DNA from: Sulfitobacter sp. S190
Lineage (GTDB): Bacteria; Pseudomonadota; Alphaproteobacteria; Rhodobacterales; Rhodobacteraceae
Reading direction: 5' to 3'
DNA length: 64,000 bases
NCBI RefSeq assembly: GCF_025141935.1
Contig: NZ_CP081120.1
Location: 3,279,501-3,343,500 of the forward strand
The notes under the pieces are model-generated. The model searched no databases. It saw only the letters and a program-made list of their open reading frames with translations, and had not been told where the DNA came from. The position numbers and the translations under genes were made by a program. Positions within the stretch are counted from its first letter, which is position 1. Each line of letters begins with the position of its first letter. Of this stretch, positions 54,681 to 63,782 are shown piece after piece.

Positions 54681-55271
54681 ATGTATCAAGTGATCGGCAC
54701 TGCCAAGACCCGCGCGTTTCGCGTGATGTGGATGCTCGAGGAACTGGGCCAGCCCTATGAGGTCATCCCCGCTGCGCCCCGTTCGGATGAGGCAAAGCAG
54801 TACAATCCATCGGGCAAGATACCCGCGTTGGTCGACGGCGCGCATGTGTTGACGGATTCGGTTGCGATCATGCAATACCTTGCCGACAAACACGGGCGCC
54901 TGACCGCGCCTGCGGGCACCCCCGACCGCGCCCGTCAGGATGCGATGCTGTTCTGGTTGATCGACGAGTTCGACGCCATTCTCTGGGCGGCTGCGAAACA
55001 CAGCTTTGTTTTTCCCGAAGACCGTCGTGTGCCTCAGATCAAGGACAGCCTGAAAGCCGAATTTGCACAGGCCGCGATGACACTTTCCGAAAGGCTGGAG
55101 GGGCCGTTCCTGATGGGAGAGGAGATCAGCGTGCCTGATCTGTTGGCAGTGCACTGTCTGAATTGGGCCATCGGCGCAAAGTTCCCCGAAGTCGACGAGC
55201 GTCTGGCCAAATGGGCGTCACGCTTGCGGGACCGGCCCGCGTTCAAGGCGGTGCGCGCGCGGAGCGCCTAG
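54681..55271 (+). CDS. Glutathione S-transferase family protein
   Basis: 196 residues from ATG 54681. The N-terminal thioredoxin-like domain (1-80) shows VMWMLEELGQPYEVI and the glutathione-contact SGKIPALVDGAHVLTDSVAIMQYL; the C-terminal helical domain follows. Substrate and exact class cannot be told; several GSTs of this type act in detoxification or isomerisation. Position after holA is common in Rhodobacteraceae. Its stop shares CTAG with the convergent flavoprotein gene. Confidence 0.9.
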   Translation: MYQVIGTAKTRAFRVMWMLEELGQPYEVIPAAPRSDEAKQYNPSGKIPALVDGAHVLTDSVAIMQYLADKHGRLTAPAGTPDRARQDAMLFWLIDEFDAILWAAAKHSFVFPEDRRVPQIKDSLKAEFAQAAMTLSERLEGPFLMGEEISVPDLLAVHCLNWAIGAKFPEVDERLAKWASRLRDRPAFKAVRARSA

Positions 55272-56443
55272 GCCAAGGCGCGCGCCGCGGCCTGTCCGGC
55301 CCAAGCGCCGGTCGCCATGCATCCCGTAATGAGATAGCCGCCTGTCGGCGCTTCCCAGTCGAGCATTTCGCCCGCGACCCATGTATTCGGGATCGCATGC
55401 AACCGCAGGTCTTCGTCCACACTCGACCAGCGGACACCACCGGCGGTGCTGATCGCTTCGTCCATCGGGCGCAGACCCTCGTGGCGTATGACAAGCCCCT
55501 TGATCATCTGCGCCAGCGCATTCGAATCGTCTGGCAGCGGGTGCTGCATATCGCGCAGCAGTGCGATCTTGACGGGATCCAGACGGCCCGCCTTGCGCAG
55601 ATGATTGTTCAGGCTTGTCTTGCCGCGCCGGTTGTCCAGCCTTTCCACAAGCTTTTGCAGTGCCACGTCGGGGGCGAGGTCGATGGTCAACTCATGCCCC
55701 TCCCGCACGCCGCGCGAGACGCTATAGACGCCGCCACCCTCGAGTCCGCGTTGTGACACGACTACCTCGCCACGCGAGCGGTATGGCCCGCAGCGCAGGG
55801 CTATCGCCTTGACCGGGCCACCCATGAACCGTGCCATATGGTCGGACCAGTCCACCCGCAGCGCCGCGTTTGCGGGCGCGAATGCAGCAACCTCGACACC
55901 CCGCTGGGCCAAAAGCGGTGCCCACGCGCCATCCGATCCCAACCGGGACCAGCTTGCACCACCAAGCGCCAGCACTGTTGCATCCGGGCGGAAAACCTCT
56001 GTGCCATCGGGTGTTGCGAATAAAAGCGCTCCGTCCTGCCAGCCGATCCAACGCATTCGCGTACGAACCGTCACCCCAAGATCGCGAAGCCGGGAAAGCC
56101 ATTTGCGCAGCAAAGGTGACGCCTTCATGGCGGTCGGAAAGACACGGCCCGTCGAGCCGGTAAACAGCGGCTCGTCCAGACCGGCCGCCCACTCCTGCAC
56201 CTCTTGCGCGCCAAACGCGTCCAGCATCCGCTGCATGGGCGCTAGCGCCTCGGTATAGGCGGCCTCGAACCGGGCGTGTTCTTCGACCTTGGTCAGATTG
56301 AGACCCGATTTTCCAGCCATGAGAAACTTTCGGCCAACGGAAGGTTTGGCTTCGAAGATCGTGACCGAAACGCCTGCCTGCGCCAGACGCTCGGCTGCCA
56401 TGAGCCCGGCGGGACCGCTGCCGATGACGGCGGCAGTGCTCAC
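55268..56443 (-). CDS. HI0933-family flavoprotein (TIGR03862-like NAD(P)/FAD-dependent oxidoreductase)
   Basis: 391 residues from a GTG start at 56443. Dinucleotide-binding GSGPAGLMAAERLA (8-21), then KFLMAGKSGLNLT, a mark of the HI0933-like flavoprotein family, and a C-terminal second FAD block ending GYLITGCMATGAWAG. The biochemical role is not established; members are often annotated as putative BaiN-like reductases. The start overlaps the mechanosensitive-channel stop by 4 nt, so the two are read as one transcript. Confidence 0.88.
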   Translation of the reverse strand: MSTAAVIGSGPAGLMAAERLAQAGVSVTIFEAKPSVGRKFLMAGKSGLNLTKVEEHARFEAAYTEALAPMQRMLDAFGAQEVQEWAAGLDEPLFTGSTGRVFPTAMKASPLLRKWLSRLRDLGVTVRTRMRWIGWQDGALLFATPDGTEVFRPDATVLALGGASWSRLGSDGAWAPLLAQRGVEVAAFAPANAALRVDWSDHMARFMGGPVKAIALRCGPYRSRGEVVVSQRGLEGGGVYSVSRGVREGHELTIDLAPDVALQKLVERLDNRRGKTSLNNHLRKAGRLDPVKIALLRDMQHPLPDDSNALAQMIKGLVIRHEGLRPMDEAISTAGGVRWSSVDEDLRLHAIPNTWVAGEMLDWEAPTGGYLITGCMATGAWAGQAAARALA

Positions 56444-57774
56444 GCGCTCTGTGTTCCGGGCAGGCCGCCTTTGAGTTCCACAACGCGCTGCGGGAACGGA
56501 ATTTCGATATTGTGGTCGCGCAGAGCGTTCCAGATGAGGAACAATACATCGGACGTATATTTATTCGGCCCGTCATCGATGCCGTTCACCCAGAATTCGA
56601 CCGCGAAGTCGATGCCACTGTCGCCAAAACCGCGCAATTCGCAATCGGGTGGATACGGCAGGTCAAGCACTTCGGGATGGGCCGCGACGGCGGCTTCGAT
56701 GATCGCCGGCACCTTGTTGATGTCGGTATCGTAGCTGACGGAGAAAGGCGCCTCATACCGGTTGGCCGACCCGCTGTCAGAATAATTCACCACGCGGGTG
56801 GTGATGAAATCCTCGTTTGGCACCACGATCCAGCGTCCGTCGTATGTTTCCAGAATGGCCGCGCGGGCCATCATCTTGACGATCGTGCCCGCTTCGCCGC
56901 CGTCAAGTTCGACGTAGTCGCCAACAGTCGCCTGCCCTTCGACAAGCAAAATCACACCGGAGATGAAATTCGAAGCGATCTTCTGTAGCCCGAAGCCCAG
57001 ACCGACACCGATCGCCCCGCCCAGAACGGCAAGCGCACCGAGATTGATCCCCATGATGTTCATCAACAGGATGAACGCGACACCGAAAATGGTGAATTCC
57101 ACGGTTTTGAGCAGCAGTTGCCGGATCGAGGGCCGCATTGCCTCCTGCTTGGCGATGATCGTGGCCGTTTGGGTATTTGACCATTGGCCCAGCCAGAACA
57201 GGATCGCCCCCGCAATTACCCCGCGCACGATGCTGATCAGGGAAAACTGGATATTACCCACCCCGACAATCGTCTCTGTCAGGATGGTGTTGACCGTATC
57301 CAGAAGGCCCAGAGCATAGAGCGCCGCAATCGGCAGAAGGATGACCCGCCCCAAGGTGCGCAAAAACGGGTCTGTCAGAATGTCGCGGACCAATGCGCGG
57401 ACCGCGAGAAACAGGAACACACGTTTGCCGAACGCGATAACCGACCCGCTGTCGAACATGGATCTGACGACCTGCTCACCGATGCCCGTCAACGCATAGG
57501 CAAGCAACGGCAGGATAAGCGGCAAGAAGCGCAGCACGAAACGGCGGGGCGCGGCAAACATGTTCTGCGCATCACCCGGGTCGATCAGGCGCGAAAGGGC
57601 GGGACGCAATCGGCGGGCGATCAGAACCGCCAGCAGATAGGCCACGACCAGCAAGGCAAATTGCGACCAGGCCGCCGGGCTCAGCAACCATGTCAAGGCA
57701 AGCTCATACCCCTGCAAGCCGTAGTCTGCGGCTTGCTGCACGATGGGTGGATATTGCGAAAGACCGAAATCCAT
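56440..57774 (-). CDS. Mechanosensitive ion channel (MscS family)
   Basis: 444 residues from ATG 57774; the open frame further upstream is not conserved. Several membrane helices (about 24-240), then the MscS signature: a pore-lining helix in ALAVLGGAIGVGLGFGLQKIASNFISGVILLVEG (about 265-300) and the beta domain VGDYVELDGGEAGTIVKMMARAA. The C-terminal part resembles the cytoplasmic cage. It opens under membrane tension to release solutes during osmotic downshock. Divergent from the HNH gene and coupled to the flavoprotein. Confidence 0.92.
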   Translation of the reverse strand: MDFGLSQYPPIVQQAADYGLQGYELALTWLLSPAAWSQFALLVVAYLLAVLIARRLRPALSRLIDPGDAQNMFAAPRRFVLRFLPLILPLLAYALTGIGEQVVRSMFDSGSVIAFGKRVFLFLAVRALVRDILTDPFLRTLGRVILLPIAALYALGLLDTVNTILTETIVGVGNIQFSLISIVRGVIAGAILFWLGQWSNTQTATIIAKQEAMRPSIRQLLLKTVEFTIFGVAFILLMNIMGINLGALAVLGGAIGVGLGFGLQKIASNFISGVILLVEGQATVGDYVELDGGEAGTIVKMMARAAILETYDGRWIVVPNEDFITTRVVNYSDSGSANRYEAPFSVSYDTDINKVPAIIEAAVAAHPEVLDLPYPPDCELRGFGDSGIDFAVEFWVNGIDDGPNKYTSDVLFLIWNALRDHNIEIPFPQRVVELKGGLPGTQSA

Positions 57775-57848
57775 GGTGTCCGCTCTTGTCAGTGGGGCGA
57801 TACGTGCCACCCTCTTGCCTGCCAAGCCTGAAAGGATCAAGTGTTCCG

Positions 57849-58166
57849 ATGCCCCGCACGCTCGATGAACTGACCCCGGACCCGATCTGCCCGTTGTGTG
57901 GCAGGCCGATCCCCCCCGACGTGCCCCAAAGCCTGCATCACCTCATTCCCAAGCTGAAAGGCGGTAAGGGCGGTCCGACCGTGCTCATGCATCACATCTG
58001 CCACCGCGAGGTGCATGCCAGCCTGACCGAGGCCGAACTTGCGCGCGACTACAACACACCAGAAGCGCTGCGCGCGCATCCGCGACTTGCGAAATTCGCG
58101 CAGTGGGTCGGCAAACGGCCTGCGTCTTTCCGGTCAAAGGTGCCGGGCGGAATGCGCAAACGCTGA
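57849..58166 (+). CDS. HNH endonuclease-family small protein
   Basis: 105 residues from ATG 57849. The HNH-type arrangement is seen: a CPLCGRP zinc hook (Cys14, Cys17), SLHHLIPKLKGGKGG (His30, His31) and MHHICHREVHA (His48, His49, Cys51, His56). Members of this family fold as beta-beta-alpha metal nucleases, but the small stand-alone forms are often only predicted. It lies between the MscS-type gene and the convergent enoyl-CoA hydratase gene. Substrate and role unknown; there is no sign of a phage or defence island around it. Confidence 0.85.
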   Translation: MPRTLDELTPDPICPLCGRPIPPDVPQSLHHLIPKLKGGKGGPTVLMHHICHREVHASLTEAELARDYNTPEALRAHPRLAKFAQWVGKRPASFRSKVPGGMRKR

Positions 58167-58175
58167 ACCCGCCCT

Positions 58176-58787
58176 TTACACGTTGCACAAGCCCTTGATC
58201 GCGTGCGCGATGTCACGGGACGCGGCGACGGTATCAGCGCAGATTTCATGCGCCACATCCAGCAAGTCATTCGCGGCCACGATGCGATCCACGAGCCCCC
58301 ACGCCAAAGCATCCTCAGCGGTTACTTTCTGGCCGCCCATCAGGATCATCTTGGTCCGGGACGGTCCGACCAATTGCGCCATGCGGCGCGGATCACTCGG
58401 TTGCGGCAGAAATCCCAGCTTCATCACCGGATAGAAAAACTTGGCCGTCGGTACGGCAAGCCGCAGATCGCACGCCAGTGCCATGCCCGTCGCACCGCCT
58501 GCCAACGTCCCGTTGAGCGCCGCAACCGTCAGTCCCGGCAGCCCCGCAATCGTTGCCGACAGTTGCTCCCACAGTGGCGAGGTCGCAAGCCCTGCGCGCG
58601 CGGCCTCAAGATCGGCACCGGCACTGAATACCTTGCCCTGCCCTGTCAGGATCACCGCGCGGGCTTCGGTTGCACGCTGCATCACGTCGCACAGTTCAAC
58701 GAGCATCGGTTCGGTGAGCGCGTTTGCCTTGTCCGGCCGGTTCAGTGTGACGGTCCAAATGCCGCCTTCCTCTTGCAAGTCAATCAT
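58176..58787 (-). CDS. Enoyl-CoA hydratase/isomerase family protein
   Basis: 203 residues, shorter than the usual 255-260. The crotonase fold is seen: LNRPDKANALTEPM, GKVFSAGADLEAA (oxyanion hole strand) and a GTLAGGATGMALACDLRLA block. The C-terminal helices used for trimer contacts are short, so it may be a truncated or minimal member. One catalytic Glu expected in the family is not obvious, so hydratase activity is uncertain. Its ATG overlaps the SDR stop by 4 nt, giving a two-gene unit. Confidence 0.87.
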   Translation of the reverse strand: MIDLQEEGGIWTVTLNRPDKANALTEPMLVELCDVMQRATEARAVILTGQGKVFSAGADLEAARAGLATSPLWEQLSATIAGLPGLTVAALNGTLAGGATGMALACDLRLAVPTAKFFYPVMKLGFLPQPSDPRRMAQLVGPSRTKMILMGGQKVTAEDALAWGLVDRIVAANDLLDVAHEICADTVAASRDIAHAIKGLCNV

Positions 58788-59533
58788 ACAAGACCGACCG
58801 CGCGGCGGATATCTTCGTCGCGCAGTGAGATTTCTTCACCGCAGAACCGGTCGGCTTCCGGACCGCACATCCACAACAGACACCGTGCGGGCCAATCGGC
58901 AGGGATGTGGTCTTCCCAGTCCAGCTTGCTGACGGCATTGATGCCCGACGCCTTGATCGTACGTTGCATTTCAGTAGCGACTGTCCCGGGCGACAGGCCA
59001 ATCGCGCGGATGCCGTTCGCTGCTTCCTCGAGGTGCAGGGAGCGGTTCATCATGTTAACGGCGGCCTTGGACGCGCAATAGGCGCTCCAACCCTCGATCG
59101 CGTTATGCGCAGCACCCGAGCTTATTGTCAGGACAGACCCGCCGCCGCCCGCTCGCAGCGCAGGCGCCGCGGCGCGAATGCCGTTGAAGACGCCCTTGAC
59201 GTTGATGTCGATCAGTTGACCCCACGCATCTGGATCCTGCTCGACCATGGCACCGATCGGATCGATGACCCCTGCGTTGTTGATCAGAACGTCGAGCCCA
59301 CCGAACGCCTGTACAGTGGTTTCAACGGCAGACGATACTTCCATGAACCGGGCGACGTTGCACGGGATCGCGATGGCCTGGCTGCCGATTTCACCGGCGA
59401 GTTCAGCGATGCTGTCCTGAGAACGGGCCAGCAACGCCACATTCGCGCCCGCGTCGGCAAAGGTGCGTGCGGCGGCGGCGCCTATTCCGCGGCTTGCCCC
59501 GGTGATGATCACTGTCTTGCCGGTCATATCCAT
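58784..59533 (-). CDS. Short-chain dehydrogenase/reductase
   Basis: 249 residues, standard SDR length. NAD(P)-binding TGASRGIG (11-18), NNAG (85-88), the catalytic Ser in LTISSGAA (138-139), Tyr152 and Lys156 in SAYCASKAAVN. The sequence suggests a 3-oxoacyl-type or hydroxyacyl dehydrogenase, but SDR specificity cannot be read from motifs. It is followed with a 4-nt overlap by the enoyl-CoA hydratase family gene, which hints at acyl-CoA metabolism. Confidence 0.93.
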   Translation of the reverse strand: MDMTGKTVIITGASRGIGAAAARTFADAGANVALLARSQDSIAELAGEIGSQAIAIPCNVARFMEVSSAVETTVQAFGGLDVLINNAGVIDPIGAMVEQDPDAWGQLIDINVKGVFNGIRAAAPALRAGGGGSVLTISSGAAHNAIEGWSAYCASKAAVNMMNRSLHLEEAANGIRAIGLSPGTVATEMQRTIKASGINAVSKLDWEDHIPADWPARCLLWMCGPEADRFCGEEISLRDEDIRRAVGLV

Positions 59534-59666
59534 GTCGCTGTTCCCTTGCTGTTGGTGCCTCTGCTGCCAGACCTAATGCGTCGGGCCCCAAAGGACCAGT
59601 GCGCGCCCTTGACCCTGCCAGCCAATTGGCCGACCCTTGCCATCTCGTCATTCAAAGGATCATTCC

Positions 59667-61214
59667 ATGTTTCGGACCCGCCCCATCGTCAGCGCCACGG
59701 CTTTGAGCCTTGCCATCGCGACACCGCTTTCGGCAGACGTGACAACGCAACAGGTCTGGAACAACTGGAAAACCGGTCTCGAGAGTTTTGGCTATGTCGT
59801 TGAAGCGGAGCGGAGTTCCGATGGGGATACCCTATCTCTCGACGATATCGTCTTGCGGTTCGAAGGGTCGGAAGAGACCGCATCGGTTACGATGTCTGTG
59901 GGCAGCATGACGCTCGCGGCGCGTGACGACGGGACAGTGCGCGTCACGATGCCGCCGCAGATGACGGTACGGGGCGAAATTGTCCCGCCTTCCGGCGCGC
60001 CGGACGATGATCCGGTATCGTTTGCGATAGACCTGATGCAGGCCGATCAAGCCATCATCGTGAGCGGTGACCCCGAGACGATGGAATACGACTATTCCGC
60101 GAGCCGCCTCGAGATGGCGCTTGCAGAGCTTGTTGTCGGTGCTGATCCCATTACTGATGACATGGTCCGGGCCAGCATGGTCGCAGAAGGCGTCAATTCG
60201 CGGACCGTCGCCAGCCAGGGTGACATGCGCACCTACGACCAGACGATGCAGATCGACACTGTGCAGTACAGCTTGTTCATCACAGACACCGAAACTGCCG
60301 ATGTTCCCGAAACGATGACGATCAACGGCACGGCCGGGCCGATCACCATGGCCTCCACCAGCACGGTGCCGGACCAACCTGTCGACACCGCAGCGACAAA
60401 TGCCTTCATGGCAAACGGATTTGCGACCGACGGCACCTTCAACAGCACAAACTCAGTTGCCGAAATCGAGGTGCTGAATGCGCAGGGCACCAGCAAGATC
60501 AAGACCGAGACCGCCAACGGGTCACTTGCGATCGCGGTTGGTCCCGATGGCGCGTCCTACGGATTGGAGCAAAAGGACGTGCAGATCGGCGCCCAGCTTG
60601 CCGGTATTCCCTTCCCGGTCTTTCTGGAGATGGCGAAGAACGGCCTGAACCTGCGTATGCCGCTGGAGAAGCGCGAGGAGCCGCAGAATTTCGCGGTCGG
60701 GTTCAATGTGACCGATTTCTCCATGTCCGATATCATCTGGTCGCTGTTCGATCCCGAAGCCAAACTGCCCCGCGACCCCGCGACAATTGCATTGGATTTG
60801 ACGGGCAAGGCGCGGCTTTTGTTCGACCTGATGAACCCCGAGGATGCCGAGCAATTGGCGCTGAGCGGCGCCACGCCCGGTGAATTGCGATCGCTCAACA
60901 TCGAGCAATTGAAGGTCGACGCGGTCGGCGCAAGGCTGGAAGGTCAGGGCGCGCTGACGTTTGACGATCCGTCGAAAATGATCGCGCCCGGCCTGCCAGA
61001 GCCTTCGGGCGAGATCAATCTGGCGCTCGAGGGTGGCAACGGGTTGTTGGACACGTTGGTTGGGATGGGTTTCGTGCCGCAGGATATGGCGATGGGCGCG
61101 CGCATGATGATGGGCCTTTTCGCGGTGCCTGGCGATGCACCGGATACGCTCAGCTCTAAAATCGAGTTCACCGACGACGGCCAAATTCTGGCCAACGGCC
61201 AGCGCATCCGCTGA
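59667..61214 (+). CDS. DUF2125 domain-containing exported protein
   Basis: 515 residues from ATG 59667. A signal peptide (TRPIVSATALSLAIATPLSA) ends near residue 24. The rest is the DUF2125 beta-rich repeat-like domain, with VTTQQVWNNWKTGLESFGY at the mature start and a C-terminal DDGQILANGQRIR. The family is restricted to alphaproteobacteria; similarity to AsmA- or DUF945-like envelope proteins has been suggested, but no function is known. A terminator follows at 61249. Confidence 0.87.
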   Translation: MFRTRPIVSATALSLAIATPLSADVTTQQVWNNWKTGLESFGYVVEAERSSDGDTLSLDDIVLRFEGSEETASVTMSVGSMTLAARDDGTVRVTMPPQMTVRGEIVPPSGAPDDDPVSFAIDLMQADQAIIVSGDPETMEYDYSASRLEMALAELVVGADPITDDMVRASMVAEGVNSRTVASQGDMRTYDQTMQIDTVQYSLFITDTETADVPETMTINGTAGPITMASTSTVPDQPVDTAATNAFMANGFATDGTFNSTNSVAEIEVLNAQGTSKIKTETANGSLAIAVGPDGASYGLEQKDVQIGAQLAGIPFPVFLEMAKNGLNLRMPLEKREEPQNFAVGFNVTDFSMSDIIWSLFDPEAKLPRDPATIALDLTGKARLLFDLMNPEDAEQLALSGATPGELRSLNIEQLKVDAVGARLEGQGALTFDDPSKMIAPGLPEPSGEINLALEGGNGLLDTLVGMGFVPQDMAMGARMMMGLFAVPGDAPDTLSSKIEFTDDGQILANGQRIR

Positions 61215-61248
61215 TGGCACTGCTGCACCGGTCCTAGTGACCGTATGC

Positions 61249-61276
61249 AAGGGCGGTCCTACACGGGCCGCCCTTT
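61249..61276 (+). terminator. Rho-independent terminator after the DUF2125 gene
   Basis: AAGGGCGG and CCGCCCTT pair with a TCC-TACAC-GGG interior and are followed by TTT. It is 34 nt after the DUF2125 stop and before the TldE/PmbA gene. Confidence 0.8.
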
Positions 61277-61346
61277 TTGCGGTGCTGTCCCTTGCAGCGA
61301 TGGGGCCGCGCCGCTACCTCTTGGCCGACCCCAACCGGAGAACCCC

Positions 61347-62693
61347 ATGAACCAGCCCCTCGACGCGCTGAACGCCGATCTGTTGAAAGCAGCCAAAGAC
61401 GCCGGTGCCGATGCCGCGGATGCAATGGCCGTTCGCGGGACATCCTTGTCGGTCGATGTCCGCGCAGGCGCCTTGGAAGAAGCGCAGCGTGAAGAGGCCA
61501 CCGATATCGGCCTGCGCGTATTTGTTGGACAAAGGGTCGCTGTGGTTTCGGCATCGGACACCTCGCAAAGAACGATCGGGGAAATGGCGCAGCGTGCGGT
61601 CGCGATGGCGCGTGAGGCCCCTGAAAACCCCTATGCCGGTCTCGCAGATCCGGACCAGTTGGCGGTGGAGTGGAACGCTCAGGCGCTTGAGTTGAGCGAT
61701 CCGGCAGAAGAGCCGAGCCCCGCCGCGCTGCACGATGACGCGGCACGGGCCGAGGCAGCGGCGCTGGACGTAGACGGCATCACGCAGGTTCAATCCGCAT
61801 CCGCAGGATACGGCGCGCGCGACGTTCATCTGGCCGCATCAAACGGGTTTTCCGGTGGCTACAGGCGCACGGACAGGGGGCTCAGCTGTGTCGCGATCGC
61901 GGGCTCGGGCGTATCCATGGAGCGCGATTATGATGGCGACAGCCGGATATTCCAAAGCGATTTGCGCAGCCCCGAGGATATCGGCACACGTGCCGCAGAG
62001 CGTACGATTGCCCGCCTTGACGCACGCAAACCGCCAACCGGCAGTTTTCCGGTGCTTTACGATGAACGCGTTGCCTCCAGCCTGATCGGGCATTTGTTGT
62101 CGGCCGTGAACGGATCGGCCATCACGCGCGGGTCATCGTTCTTGCGCGACGCGCTGGATACAGCCGTTCTGCCCGACGGCCTGTCCCTTGTCGAAGATCC
62201 ACACCGCCCCCGCGTTGGTGGTAGCCGTCCTTTCGATGCCGAAGGATTGCCGACGGCCCGTCGCAGCATTGTAGAGGATGGTGTTCTGCAGGGCTGGACG
62301 CTCGATCTGGCAACCGCGCGGCAATTGGGGATGCAATCGACCGGAAATGCCGCGCGCGGCGCGGGCAATGGACCGTCTCCCAGCAGCTGGAATGTCGCCT
62401 TGACCCAAGGTACCGCCAGCCGCGACGACCTGATCCGGGACATGGGCACCGGATTGTTGGTGACGTCGATGATCGGATCGACGATCAATCCGAACACAGG
62501 CGACTACTCCCGCGGAGCGGCCGGTTTGTGGATCGAGAATGGCGAGATAACGCATGCGGTCAATGAATGTACGATCGCGGGAAATCTGCGCGACATGTTG
62601 CGGGCGATCGTGCCAGCAAATGATGCACGGCCGCATGTAGGTCGGGTTGTGCCGTCTCTTCTGGTTGCGGGAATGACCCTTGCCGGCAACTGA
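61347..62693 (+). CDS. pmbA: TldE/PmbA-type metalloprotease subunit
   Basis: 448 residues from ATG 61347. It carries PmbA/TldE hallmarks: GADAADAMAVRGTSLSVDVRAG near the start, ALDVDGITQVQSASAGYGAR, and a C-terminal SPSSWNVAL followed by GLLVTSMIGSTINPNTGDYSRGAAGLWI. TldE pairs with TldD to degrade unfolded peptides and mature microcin or other precursors. The metal site is in TldD, which is not in the window. The stop overlaps the cysQ-type start by 14 nt. The usual alphaproteobacterial order pmbA-cysQ-DUF4170-Kdo transferase is kept. Confidence 0.92.
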   Translation: MNQPLDALNADLLKAAKDAGADAADAMAVRGTSLSVDVRAGALEEAQREEATDIGLRVFVGQRVAVVSASDTSQRTIGEMAQRAVAMAREAPENPYAGLADPDQLAVEWNAQALELSDPAEEPSPAALHDDAARAEAAALDVDGITQVQSASAGYGARDVHLAASNGFSGGYRRTDRGLSCVAIAGSGVSMERDYDGDSRIFQSDLRSPEDIGTRAAERTIARLDARKPPTGSFPVLYDERVASSLIGHLLSAVNGSAITRGSSFLRDALDTAVLPDGLSLVEDPHRPRVGGSRPFDAEGLPTARRSIVEDGVLQGWTLDLATARQLGMQSTGNAARGAGNGPSPSSWNVALTQGTASRDDLIRDMGTGLLVTSMIGSTINPNTGDYSRGAAGLWIENGEITHAVNECTIAGNLRDMLRAIVPANDARPHVGRVVPSLLVAGMTLAGN

Positions 62694-63462
62694 TCTTCCG
62701 CTTTTGATGGACGCGGCGGCACTGGCCGGTCGCATTGCCACCAGCTTTGTCGGGAAAACGGCCCGGCGCTGGGACAAACCCGGCGATGCAGGCCCCGTGA
62801 CCGAAGCCGATCTGGCCGTGAACGACATGCTGCAATCGACGCTTTTGCTGGCGCGCCCGGATTATGGCTGGCTGTCGGAGGAAACAGAAGACAGCGATGT
62901 GCGGCTGGACCAGGAGCGCGTGTTCATCATCGATCCCATCGACGGTACCCGCAGCTTTACGGAAGGGGCAAATACGTGGGCGCATGCGCTTGCCGTGGCC
63001 GAACACGGGCAAGTGACGGCCGCCGTTGTCTATCTTCCGCGGCGCAACATGATGTTTACCGCGGCGCGCGGCGCGGGCGCGCAACTGAATGGCGAACCGA
63101 TCACCGCATCACAGGTGGCCCTGCTGGCGGATTGTACCGTGCTTGCGGCCAAGCCTGTTCTGGATCCGTCGCTTTGGCAAAGCGGCGTGGTCCCTGACTT
63201 CGCCAGAGCGTACCGCCCGTCGCTTGCCTACCGGCTGGGGCTTGTGGGGAACGGACGGTTTGACGGCATGCTTACCCTGCGCCCGAGTTGGGAGTGGGAT
63301 ATCGCAGCCGGTGCATTGATCGTGGCCGAAGCGGGCGGCAAGATCAGCGACCGTATCGGCAAACCGCTGGTGTTCAACAATCCCGATCCGCGTTTGAACG
63401 GCGTGGTGGCCGGGGGTGCGGGTTGTCACGCTGCGCTGGTGGAAAAGCTGGCAAAGGTCTAG
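62680..63462 (+). CDS. Inositol-monophosphatase family protein (CysQ-like 3'(2'),5'-bisphosphate nucleotidase)
   Basis: 260 residues from a TTG start at 62680 that overlaps pmbA by 14 nt; an ATG at 62707 would drop nine residues. Metal-binding motifs are intact: PVTEAD (39-44), the Glu67-Glu68 pair in LSEETED and DPIDGTRSF (85-93), with WEWDIAAGALIVAEAGG near residue 210. The family removes a phosphate from inositol phosphates or from 3'-phosphoadenosine-5'-phosphate. CysQ-type activity is likely by neighbourhood but not provable here. Confidence 0.9.
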   Translation: MPATDLPLLMDAAALAGRIATSFVGKTARRWDKPGDAGPVTEADLAVNDMLQSTLLLARPDYGWLSEETEDSDVRLDQERVFIIDPIDGTRSFTEGANTWAHALAVAEHGQVTAAVVYLPRRNMMFTAARGAGAQLNGEPITASQVALLADCTVLAAKPVLDPSLWQSGVVPDFARAYRPSLAYRLGLVGNGRFDGMLTLRPSWEWDIAAGALIVAEAGGKISDRIGKPLVFNNPDPRLNGVVAGGAGCHAALVEKLAKV

Positions 63463-63525
63463 GGTCCGCTTGACCCCATTGCCCCTTTGCGGGCAATGAC
63501 GCGTCGGCAACAAAGGAACTGACCC

Positions 63526-63768
63526 ATGACACAACGTTTGCATCTGGTTTTTGGCGGCGAACTGGTAAACCCCTCCAATACGGTTTTCAAGGATGTGGAC
63601 GATTTGCACATCGTCGGCATTTTTCCCGATTACGCGACGGCTTATGATGCGTGGAAGAACGAAGCACAGCGCACTGTAGACAACGCGCATATGCGGTATT
63701 TCATCGCCCATCTGCACCGTTTGCGGGATGAGGAACAGCCCGCTTCCTCGACCGAAGAACTCAGCTGA
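63526..63768 (+). CDS. DUF4170 domain-containing protein
   Basis: 80 residues, matching the full short DUF4170 domain: RLHLVFGGELVNPSNTVF, DLHIVGIFPDYATAYDAWK and NAHMRYFIAHLHRL. Function unknown. It usually lies in alphaproteobacterial genomes just before the Kdo transferase gene, as here (14 nt downstream), so an accessory role in lipid A or Kdo metabolism is a reasonable but unproven guess. Confidence 0.92.
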   Translation: MTQRLHLVFGGELVNPSNTVFKDVDDLHIVGIFPDYATAYDAWKNEAQRTVDNAHMRYFIAHLHRLRDEEQPASSTEELS

Positions 63769-63782
63769 CAGGTGCGGGGCGG

